NCBI GenBank assembly: GCA_019084435.1
Contig: JAHRFV010000064.1
Coordinates: forward strand, 1-16,583
DNA: 16,583 nt
Direction: 5' to 3'
Origin: Dethiosulfatibacter sp.
GTDB lineage: Bacteria > Bacillota_A > Clostridia > Tissierellales > Dethiosulfatibacteraceae
Made by a program: the position numbers and the translations under genes
Notes under the pieces: generated by a model
Databases searched by the model: none
What the model saw: the letters and a program-made list of their open reading frames with translations, nothing else
What the model was told of the DNA's origin: nothing
In this document: piece after piece, positions 6,534 through 13,677 of the stretch
Layout: each line of letters opens with the position of its first letter
How positions within the stretch are numbered: position 1 is the stretch's first letter

Positions 6534-6558
6534 AAAAAGCAATAGAGCATTCTATTGC
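6534..6558 (-). terminator. Terminator of the purine operon
   Basis: A perfect 8-bp stem pairs 6539-6546 (GCAATAGA) with 6551-6558 (TCTATTGC) around loop GCAT. Read on the minus strand it is followed by five U (6534-6538), six bases after the purD stop codon. It separates the purine operon from the NYN gene, 38 bases before that gene's start. The short U run suggests partial read-through is possible. Confidence 0.8.
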
Positions 6559-6564
6559 CTTATT

Positions 6565-7818
6565 TTATAATTTTGCTATATCAGTTCTATACTGCATCTT
6601 ATCGAATATTATCTTATCAATGCTATTATATATCTTATCTCTTGCCTTTTCAACGTTTTCTTCTATACAAGTGACTGCCATCACTCTGCCGCCGTTTGTG
6701 ACAACTTTACCATCTTTGAGGGCAGTGCCTGCATGAAATATCATGATATCATCGTCCATTGTATCCAACCCACTAATTATCTTCCCCTTTTCATAGTCGT
6801 TGGGGTAGCCACCTGAGGCGATTACAACTGCAACAGTTTCTTTATCCGTCCAGACCAGGTCACTTTCATGCAGATTTCCATCTACTACTTTCATCATTAT
6901 TTCGATTAGATCTGACTCTAATCTTGGTAAGATCACCTGAGTCTCTGGATCACCAAATCTGACATTGAACTCCAACACCTTGGCTTCATCATTTTCAATC
7001 ATTAATCCTATAAACAAAACACCACGAAAATCTATGCTTTCTTTTTGCAAGCCCATTTTTATATTTGACAGTATGTATCTGTCTATGTATGTTTTTAGTT
7101 TCTCTGTATATATTGGATTGGGCGAAAAGCAGCCCATACCACCTGTGTTCAGTCCTTTATCACCATCGTATGCTTTTTTATAATCTCTTGCACTTTCCAT
7201 TGGGATGATATTAATACCATCCACAAAACACAATAGCGAGGCTTCTGTTCCTGTCAGAAATTCTTCAATAACGATTTGATCACCTGCTTCTCCAAACTGG
7301 TGTTTTTGCATTATCTCTATAATCGCTTCTTCAGCTTCGTTTTTACTCTCGCAAATCAAAACACCTTTACCTGCAGCAAGGCCATCAGCCTTAACGACAA
7401 TCGGTATATCAAACCGGCTAAGGGCTTGCAAAGCATCATCAGCATTAGTAAAAACGCCATATTGCGCTGTCGGAATATTATATTTTGCCATAAAATCCTT
7501 GGAATAAGCCTTGCTGCCTTCAAATCTTGCTGCTCTCCTGTCTGGCCCGAAAGCTTTCAATCCCTTTTGTTTAAGGCTATCTGCCAATCCTAGCACCAAA
7601 GGCACCTCTGGACCTATCACAGTTAAATCTATTGCATTATCGTCAGCAAACCCCGTTATTCCTTGTATATCATCAACTGAAAAATCAATGCATTCAGCTA
7701 TCTTCTGTATTCCTGCGTTTCCCGGAACACAAAATAGTTTGTCTACTAAAGGGCTTTGACTGATTTTCCAACAAATTGCGTGTTCTCTTCCACCATTTCC
7801 AACAACTAATACTCTCAT
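6565..7818 (-). CDS. purD: Phosphoribosylamine-glycine ligase (GAR synthetase)
   Basis: PurD joins phosphoribosylamine and glycine using ATP, the second step of de novo purine synthesis. At 417 residues it is of normal length. It starts with the PurD signature VVGNGGREHAICWK (5-18). The ATP-grasp core includes PIVVKADGLAAGKGVLI, QIVIEEFLTGTEASLLCFVDG, GLNTGGMGCFSP, and VLEFNVRFGDPETQVILPRL. The C-terminal domain carries VAVVIASGGYPNDYEKG. The ATG follows an AGGAGA that overlaps the TAG stop of purH. It is the final gene of the operon and its stop codon lies just before the operon terminator. Confident from the whole-length match to the family. Confidence 0.97.
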   Translation of the reverse strand: MRVLVVGNGGREHAICWKISQSPLVDKLFCVPGNAGIQKIAECIDFSVDDIQGITGFADDNAIDLTVIGPEVPLVLGLADSLKQKGLKAFGPDRRAARFEGSKAYSKDFMAKYNIPTAQYGVFTNADDALQALSRFDIPIVVKADGLAAGKGVLICESKNEAEEAIIEIMQKHQFGEAGDQIVIEEFLTGTEASLLCFVDGINIIPMESARDYKKAYDGDKGLNTGGMGCFSPNPIYTEKLKTYIDRYILSNIKMGLQKESIDFRGVLFIGLMIENDEAKVLEFNVRFGDPETQVILPRLESDLIEIMMKVVDGNLHESDLVWTDKETVAVVIASGGYPNDYEKGKIISGLDTMDDDIMIFHAGTALKDGKVVTNGGRVMAVTCIEENVEKARDKIYNSIDKIIFDKMQYRTDIAKL

Positions 7819-7828
7819 ATCCCATCTC

Positions 7829-9382
7829 CTAATGTTTGAAATGTCTCATGCCTGTAAACAGCATGGCAATCCCTGCATCGTCACATGCTTTAATGACTTC
7901 TTCATCTCTCACAGATCCACCGGGTTGTATAATTGCTGTAATTCCGGCTTTTATCGCTTCCTCCACTGAATCTGAAAAAGGGAAGAAAGCGTCTGATGCT
8001 AATACAGAACCATTGACAACATCCAATCCAAAATACTCTATGCCATGTTCTATCGCTTGTTTACAAGCCCATATCCTGCTGACCTGTCCTGGTCCATTCC
8101 CTATTGTCTGTCTGTTTTTGGCTATAGTAATGCCATTTGATTTCGTGTGCTTCACCACTTTCCATGCAAACATCAGGTCCTGTATTTCCGCGTCTGACGG
8201 TTTCCTATTCGTTACAGTTTTATACCCATCCTCTGAAAAAAGATCTAAATCAATTGTCTGAACCAACAATCCGCCACCAACCTTTTTAAGGTCAGTTGCT
8301 GTATTTGGCTGTTTTTCATCAATATTGGCAACCTTTAACACCCGAATGTTTTTCTTGCTTCTTAAGATCTCCAAAGCTTTTTCTGTAAAAGATGGCGCAG
8401 TAATTATTTCAATAAATGTTTTGTTGATTTCTTCAGCAGTTGTCTCCTCAATTTCTCTGTTGGAAACCACAATTCCTCCAAATATCGAAACCGGATCTGA
8501 TTGATAGGCCTTCTTATATGCTTCTAAAATGCTGTCATCGCTTCCTACTCCACAAGGATTGGCGTGTTTGCACGCGACTATGGTTGGTTCATCAAACTCT
8601 TTTAACAACTCTAAAGCACCGTTTGTATCATTGATATTGTTGAACGATAACTCCTTGCCATGGAGTTGAATGGCATTATTCAAATAGCCTTTAACATTCC
8701 TGATTTCAGAATAAAAAGCTGCCTTCTGGTGAGGATTTTCTCCATATCTCATTTCCTGAACCTTTTCATATGTCAGAGTCAGATTTTGAGGCAACTCATT
8801 GTCTTTCCTCTCAGTTCTAAAGTACTCAGCTATCAATGCATCGTAGGATGCTGTGTGTTCAAATACTTTTGAGGCAAGATAAAACTTTGTATCTTGAGAT
8901 ACCTGTCCCCCTGCTTCCAGTTGCTTAGCAATAAGTGCATAATCACTAGGATCCACAACAACTGATACATCCTGATAATTCTTAGCAGCTGATCTCAGCA
9001 TTGTAGGACCACCAATGTCAATGTTCTCGATTGCTTCTTCTCTTGTTACACCCTCTTTCAAAATGGTTTCCTTGAATGGATAAAGATTGACAACCACTAA
9101 ATCAATAAGCTCAATGTTCAAATCCTGAATCTGTTTCATGTGGTCTTTGTTCTTTCTAATTGCCAAAAGCCCGCCATGTATTTTAGGGTGAAGCGTTTTA
9201 ACCCTGCCGTCAAGACATTCTGGAAATCCTGTCACATCGGATATTCCAATGACAGGAATACCTGCATCTGAAATGCTTTTGGCAGTTCCGCCTGTGGATA
9301 TTATTTCAATTCCCAAATCAGACAATCGTTTTGCAAAATCTATAATCCCTTCTTTATTTGAAACACTTATTAGCGCTCTCAT
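7829..9382 (-). CDS. purH: Bifunctional AICAR transformylase/IMP cyclohydrolase
   Basis: PurH performs the last two steps to IMP: formylation of AICAR with 10-formyl-tetrahydrofolate and ring closure of FAICAR. The 517-residue length is normal. The N-terminal IMP cyclohydrolase/MGS-like domain shows IISTGGTAK (27-35) and [15 protein letters not shown] (57-71). The transformylase domain has [13 protein letters not shown] near 212-224, the catalytic Lys-His pair K272-H273 in [12 protein letters not shown], the [14 protein letters not shown] and GNGPGQVSR motifs, and the C-terminal [29 protein letters not shown] and GMRHFKH end. GGAGG lies six bases before the ATG and follows the purN stop with a 13-base gap. 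The requirement for 10-formyl-THF is shared with the adjacent PurN. Confidence 0.97.
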   Translation of the reverse strand: MRALISVSNKEGIIDFAKRLSDLGIEIISTGGTAKSISDAGIPVIGISDVTGFPECLDGRVKTLHPKIHGGLLAIRKNKDHMKQIQDLNIELIDLVVVNLYPFKETILKEGVTREEAIENIDIGGPTMLRSAAKNYQDVSVVVDPSDYALIAKQLEAGGQVSQDTKFYLASKVFEHTASYDALIAEYFRTERKDNELPQNLTLTYEKVQEMRYGENPHQKAAFYSEIRNVKGYLNNAIQLHGKELSFNNINDTNGALELLKEFDEPTIVACKHANPCGVGSDDSILEAYKKAYQSDPVSIFGGIVVSNREIEETTAEEINKTFIEIITAPSFTEKALEILRSKKNIRVLKVANIDEKQPNTATDLKKVGGGLLVQTIDLDLFSEDGYKTVTNRKPSDAEIQDLMFAWKVVKHTKSNGITIAKNRQTIGNGPGQVSRIWACKQAIEHGIEYFGLDVVNGSVLASDAFFPFSDSVEEAIKAGITAIIQPGGSVRDEEVIKACDDAGIAMLFTGMRHFKH

Positions 9383-9395
9383 TTAGTCCTCCAAT

Positions 9396-10019
9396 TTATT
9401 CACTGATTGATACCTTACGTCCTAATACTTTTAGCTTTTTATCACAAAATAGTTTAACAGCCTCAGGAAGCAGTTCATGCTCAATTGTAAGGATTTTTCT
9501 TTGCAATGACTCCGCCGTATCGTCAAAATCCACCGATATGGATTTTTGCAGAATAATAGGTCCGTTATCTGCCTTCTCATCTACAAAATGAACTGTTGCA
9601 CCACTTATTTTGACGCCGTAATCTACAGCACTTTGATGAACCTTCAAGCCATAGAAACCCTTACCACAAAAAGAAGGTATAAGAGAGGGATGAATGTTGA
9701 TAATCCTATCTTTATACACTTCAATGATTTTTTTATCAATAATTTTCAAATATCCTGCCAGTACCACCAATTCAACATTCCTTTCAGTTAAAGCGATCAA
9801 TACCAAACTATTGTATTCATCCTTATCGACTGTTTTACTGTCTATCAAAAGGGCTTCAATATTATGTTTTTTTGCCCTTTCCAGTCCAAAAGCATTCTCT
9901 TTGTTGGAAATCACAACAACTAATTCACCATTTATGTCATTTCTTTCCAATTTATCAATTATAGCCTGTAGATTTGAGCCGGAACCTGATATCAGTACTG
10001 CAATTCTTACTGGTGACAT
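9396..10019 (-). CDS. purN: Phosphoribosylglycinamide (GAR) formyltransferase, folate-dependent
   Basis: PurN transfers a formyl group from 10-formyl-tetrahydrofolate to GAR (third step). The protein has 207 residues, as is usual. The N-terminal ISGSGSNLQAIID (10-22) binds the phosphate; LVVLAGYLKII leads to the catalytic set N108 and H110 in INIHPSLIPSF and D151 in HFVDEKADNGPII, in the same spacing as the E. coli N106/H108/D144 triad. The start ATG lies inside the purM coding end (13-base overlap), with a GGAGA in the last codons of purM, so translation is probably coupled. No purT (formate-dependent enzyme) is seen in the window. Confidence 0.96.
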   Translation of the reverse strand: MSPVRIAVLISGSGSNLQAIIDKLERNDINGELVVVISNKENAFGLERAKKHNIEALLIDSKTVDKDEYNSLVLIALTERNVELVVLAGYLKIIDKKIIEVYKDRIINIHPSLIPSFCGKGFYGLKVHQSAVDYGVKISGATVHFVDEKADNGPIILQKSISVDFDDTAESLQRKILTIEHELLPEAVKLFCDKKLKVLGRKVSISE

Positions 10020-11047
10020 ATCTTCAATTCTCCATCTCTGTTATTGATTTCACCTAAAAAAACTGGTTTTTCTCCCTTATACGTCAAATACTTCATGATC
10101 AAGTCGAAATCATCTTTTTTTACTGCTAAAACAATACCGATTCCCATATTGAAAGTCGAATACATTTCATCCAAGGCAATATTACCCTCTCTTTGTATCA
10201 TTTTCAGTATTGGAGGTATATTGACATGCTGTGTGATGATATCTGCTGATAAACCATCAGGAATCATTCTTGGAATGTTCTCGTAGAAACCACCACCTGT
10301 TATATGGCTCATTCCTTTTATATCAAATTTTTCTAACAAATCAACGATTGTCTCGGCATAAATTCTGGTAGGAACCATAAGAGCCTCCCCTAATGTACTA
10401 CCCAGTTCATCAATGTATTTGTCAATTTTCCAGCCCAAGATATCAAAAAATAGCTTCCTGACCAATGAATAGCCATTGGAGTGAAGCCCACTTGATGGCA
10501 GTCCTATAAGCAAATCACCAGCTTTTATTTTTTCACCGGTTATTATCTTTTTTTTATCGACGACCCCAACACAGAATCCTGCCACATCATATTCACCCTT
10601 ACCATACAATCCCGGCATTTCTGCAGTTTCGCCTCCTATTAGAGCGGCTTTGGCTTTGACACAGCCATTGGCAATACCTCTTACAATATCTGCTGCTTTT
10701 GATGGTTCCAGTTTTCCGGTTGCAATATAATCCAGAAAAAACAGTGGCTTTGCCCCTTGGCAAATTACATCATTCACACACATAGCAACAGCATCTTCAC
10801 CTATTGTGTCATGTTTGTCCATCATAAACGCTACCATCAGCTTAGTCCCGACGCCATCAGTACCAGCTACTAGAACAGGTTCATCATATGCTTCTTTATC
10901 GAGTTGAAAAAGACCACCAAACCCGCCAATATCTGACAGAACTCCTTTTGTAAATGTCTTTTTCACATGTTCACGCATTAGTTGAACAGATTCGTATCCC
11001 GCATCCTTGTCCACACCTGAATCTTTATAGGTCAATCCATCTTTCAT
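10007..11047 (-). CDS. purM: Phosphoribosylformylglycinamidine cyclo-ligase (AIR synthetase)
   Basis: PurM closes the imidazole ring by ATP-dependent conversion of FGAM to AIR (fifth step). It has 346 residues, typical of the family. Landmarks are the N-terminal YKDSGVDKDAGYESVQLM, the VLVAGTDGVGTKLMVAF motif near 57-73, AMCVNDVICQGAKPLFFLDY, GCVKAKAALIGGETAEMPGLY, and the C-terminal SHITGGGFYENIPRMIP. Start and upstream stop overlap as ATGA (11044-11047), with AGGAG a few bases before, and its own end overlaps purN, making purF-purM-purN a tightly coupled block. PurM and PurL share a fold, and their adjacency in pathway order fits an operon. Confidence 0.97.
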   Translation of the reverse strand: MKDGLTYKDSGVDKDAGYESVQLMREHVKKTFTKGVLSDIGGFGGLFQLDKEAYDEPVLVAGTDGVGTKLMVAFMMDKHDTIGEDAVAMCVNDVICQGAKPLFFLDYIATGKLEPSKAADIVRGIANGCVKAKAALIGGETAEMPGLYGKGEYDVAGFCVGVVDKKKIITGEKIKAGDLLIGLPSSGLHSNGYSLVRKLFFDILGWKIDKYIDELGSTLGEALMVPTRIYAETIVDLLEKFDIKGMSHITGGGFYENIPRMIPDGLSADIITQHVNIPPILKMIQREGNIALDEMYSTFNMGIGIVLAVKKDDFDLIMKYLTYKGEKPVFLGEINNRDGELKICHQ

Positions 11048-12453
11048 ATCATTTTCTCCTGACCGTCATGATTTGGCACAGCCATTGGATAATCCCCATC
11101 CAAACAAGCCAGACAAAATCCGTTTTCCTGACCGGTTGATTTAAGCAATCCTTGAATGCTGAGATAATGAAGCGAATCAGCTCCTAAAAAAGTTTGGATT
11201 TCGGATTCTGTTTTTGAAGCCCCAATCAAAAATCTCCTAAATGGTGTATCGATTCCAAAAAAACAGGAGTATTTAACCGGAGGAGATGCGATTCTGACAT
11301 GGACCTCCTTGGCTCCGGCATCCTTAACCATCTGGACAATTCTTTTGCTTGTGGTGCCTCGAACGATTGAATCATCAACCATGACCACTCTTTTACCTTT
11401 TACAATTTCGGAAAGAACACTGAGTTTTATTTTAACGCCCTCGTCTCGCAGTTCCTGATTTGGTTCAATGAAAGTTCTCTTAGCGTATCTGTTTTTAATT
11501 AATCCGAGACCATATGGTATGCCCAGATGTAGAGCATATCCAATGGCAGCAGGCGTTCCTGAATCGGGAACTGAAAATACCAGGTCAGCTTCCACTGGTG
11601 ATTCTTTAGCTAATTCCACGCCGCTATTATATCTAGTCTGGTAGACATTTATTCCATCAATATTGCTATCCGGTCTGGCAAAATATATAAACTCAAATAT
11701 ACATGATTTTTTTCTGACAAACATACCGCTTGGTATGCTGGTTATACCTTCATCATTGATTACCACAATCTCACCGGGTTCGATATCTCTAACAAATTCT
11801 CCCCCCATGGCAGATATAGCACAACTCTCAGATGCAAACAGATAGCCATCGTCCCTTTTCCCTAGACATAATGGCCTCAGACCGAAAGAATCTCTGATGC
11901 CAATCAATTCCCTTTCTGTCATGATGACAAATGCAAAGGCCCCTTTGATAATCTCCATAATATTTCTGACAGACTTGACCATGTCTCCCTTGAAGTTTCT
12001 AGCCAATAGATTGGCTATCACTTCCGTATCGGTTGATGTTTGAAATATGACGCCTGAATCTTCCAGCATCTCTCTTAAGGCTTCTGCATTTGTCAGATTG
12101 CCGTTATGAGAAATAGCCAATGAGCCCTTCTTATACTTGACAACCAAGGGTTGAGCATTCTCCTTCAAGCTATCGCCAGTCGTTGAGTATCTGACATGAC
12201 CTGTTGCCATTCCCCCAATAAGCTTATCTAAAATCTTATCGTCAAAAACCTCTGCCACAAGCCCCATATCTTTATGATATTCGATGCCACCACCGCATTT
12301 AACTGCGATTCCAGCACTTTCCTGTCCCCTATGCTGTAGAGAAAATAATCCATAATAGGCTAACTGGGATACAATTTCCTGCCTGCTGGAATAAACGCCT
12401 ACTACTCCACACTCTTCATGTAATTTATCGTCACCAAATATTTTGTCGAACAT
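11044..12453 (-). CDS. purF: Amidophosphoribosyltransferase (glutamine PRPP amidotransferase), Fe-S type
   Basis: PurF makes phosphoribosylamine from PRPP and glutamine, the committed step and the usual target of AMP/GMP feedback. The 469-residue protein begins with a 14-residue stretch ending HEE before C15 (ECGVVGVYS), so it probably is processed by propeptide removal to expose the N-terminal nucleophile Cys, as in Bacillus. The glutaminase domain includes GHVRYSTTGDS and SHNGNLTN. The PRPP-binding motif is VVMVDDSIVRGTTS. Four cysteines (C251, C397, C447, C450) match in spacing the 4Fe-4S ligands of Bacillus subtilis PurF, so an oxygen-sensitive cluster is expected. The SD (AGGTGA) overlaps the TAG stop of purC. 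The 4-base overlap with purM suggests coupling. Confidence 0.97.
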   Translation of the reverse strand: MFDKIFGDDKLHEECGVVGVYSSRQEIVSQLAYYGLFSLQHRGQESAGIAVKCGGGIEYHKDMGLVAEVFDDKILDKLIGGMATGHVRYSTTGDSLKENAQPLVVKYKKGSLAISHNGNLTNAEALREMLEDSGVIFQTSTDTEVIANLLARNFKGDMVKSVRNIMEIIKGAFAFVIMTERELIGIRDSFGLRPLCLGKRDDGYLFASESCAISAMGGEFVRDIEPGEIVVINDEGITSIPSGMFVRKKSCIFEFIYFARPDSNIDGINVYQTRYNSGVELAKESPVEADLVFSVPDSGTPAAIGYALHLGIPYGLGLIKNRYAKRTFIEPNQELRDEGVKIKLSVLSEIVKGKRVVMVDDSIVRGTTSKRIVQMVKDAGAKEVHVRIASPPVKYSCFFGIDTPFRRFLIGASKTESEIQTFLGADSLHYLSIQGLLKSTGQENGFCLACLDGDYPMAVPNHDGQEKMI

Positions 12454-12460
12454 TTTTCAC

Positions 12461-13165
12461 CTAACCTTGAATTCTCTTTAATACTTCTTGGTATGTCTCT
12501 TCGACATCTCCCAGATCTCTTCTGAATCTATCTTTATCAAGTTTTTTATTGGTTGCAAGATCCCATAATCTGCAGGTATCAGGAGAAATCTCATCTGCTA
12601 ATATTACCTCTCCATCATATAGCCCGAATTCCAGTTTAAAATCTACCAGTTTAATTCCCTTTTCTCTGAAATATGCCTTCATTATGTCATTTATCTTGAA
12701 AGTATCTGTTTTTATCTTTTCAATTTGTTCTCTGGTAGCCAATTCCAATGCGTAGATGTGATAGTCATTAATGATTGGGTCTCCGAGTTCATCACTTTTA
12801 TAACAAAACTCAAGTATGGTTTCTTTGATCTCGGTTCCTTCCTCTAAGCCTAATCTTTTAGCAAAAGATCCTGCCACCACATTTCTTACTATAACCTCTA
12901 TAGGCAGAATTCTTACCGCCTTTACCAATGCTTCCCTATCACTCAGCAATTCCAGGAAATGAGTTTTTATTCCTTTTTCCTCCAGCATTAAAAACATGGC
13001 TGCTGACATTTTGTTGTTGACTACACCCTTTCCTAAAATCGTACCCTTTTTTTCGCCATTGAATGCAGTTGCATCGTCTTTATAATCCACGATGTATTTT
13101 TTGTCATCATCTGTCTTGAAAACTTTTTTTGCCTTTCCTTCATATAACATTTCCAGCTTTTTCAT
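12461..13165 (-). CDS. purC: SAICAR synthetase
   Basis: PurC ligates aspartate to CAIR in an ATP-dependent step. At 234 residues it is the standalone bacterial form. Diagnostic segments are YEGKAKKVF (8-16), [28 protein letters not shown], the [18 protein letters not shown] signature, [16 protein letters not shown], and [29 protein letters not shown]. The ATG is preceded by AGGAGA, in which the TAG stop of purE is embedded. It lies between purE, which supplies CAIR, and purF. Confidence 0.97.
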   Translation of the reverse strand: MKKLEMLYEGKAKKVFKTDDDKKYIVDYKDDATAFNGEKKGTILGKGVVNNKMSAAMFLMLEEKGIKTHFLELLSDREALVKAVRILPIEVIVRNVVAGSFAKRLGLEEGTEIKETILEFCYKSDELGDPIINDYHIYALELATREQIEKIKTDTFKINDIMKAYFREKGIKLVDFKLEFGLYDGEVILADEISPDTCRLWDLATNKKLDKDRFRRDLGDVEETYQEVLKRIQG

Positions 13166-13175
13166 GTTTTATCTC

Positions 13176-13664
13176 CTATCGACCTAATTTTTCTTGTAAC
13201 GCTTTATCTTTTGCTTTGACTTTATCAGCCATTTCAATCTTATAAGCTTTGTATCTGGTTCTAAGAATCTCATATTTCACTGACAGTATTTGAACCGCCA
13301 ACAGTGCCGCATTTTCAGCGCCATCAATAGCTACTGTGGCAACAGGCACGCCGCTTGGCATCTGAACAATAGAAAGCAGTGAATCCAGTCCATCCATAGT
13401 GGATGATTTAATTGGTAATCCAATCACAGGTAGACACGATACACCGGCAAGCACTCCCGGTAAATGTGCCGCCTTACCGGCAGCCCCTATAATCAGTTCA
13501 TAGTTAGCCTCTGCATTTTTTGCAAATTCCAACGCTTCAAATGGCGTCCTATGAGCAGATAATACTCTAACATCATATTCAACACCAAATTTTTCCAGTA
13601 CTTCCAAAGCTTTTGAGACAATCGGGAAATCGGAATCGCTTCCCATGATAATGGCAATTTTCAT
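13176..13664 (-). CDS. purE: N5-CAIR mutase, class I PurE
   Basis: PurE produces CAIR. The 162-residue protein has the N-terminal MKIAIIMGSDSDFPIV, LSAHRTP with H38 near the active site, IGAAGKAAHLPGVLAGVSCLPVIGLPI, and TMDGLDSLLSIVQMPSGVPVATVAI, all typical of class I PurE, which acts on the N5-CAIR made by PurK. I place the start at the second ATG (13662-13664). An upstream ATG at 13676 is in frame, but it is followed at once by the GGAGG that serves as ribosome binding site for the second ATG, six bases away; the longer form would begin with four extra residues. The gene follows purL by a few bases. No purK is visible; it may be elsewhere or missing, as is common in Clostridia. Confidence 0.93.
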   Translation of the reverse strand: MKIAIIMGSDSDFPIVSKALEVLEKFGVEYDVRVLSAHRTPFEALEFAKNAEANYELIIGAAGKAAHLPGVLAGVSCLPVIGLPIKSSTMDGLDSLLSIVQMPSGVPVATVAIDGAENAALLAVQILSVKYEILRTRYKAYKIEMADKVKAKDKALQEKLGR

Positions 13665-13677
13665 TTCTTCCTCCATT

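Noticed and set aside
6496..6538. A promoter for the NYN gene in the gap after the purine operon
   Set aside because: Candidate hexamers (TTGCTT, TATGAT, TTGACT) do not pair at a proper spacing on the minus strand, so no promoter is called; expression might come from read-through or a weak promoter.
7836..8261. A 141-codon plus-strand open frame opposite purH
   Set aside because: It is the antisense shadow of a well-supported gene, with no ribosome binding site and no family signature. The same holds for 7276-7593 opposite purD and 15590-15997 opposite purL.
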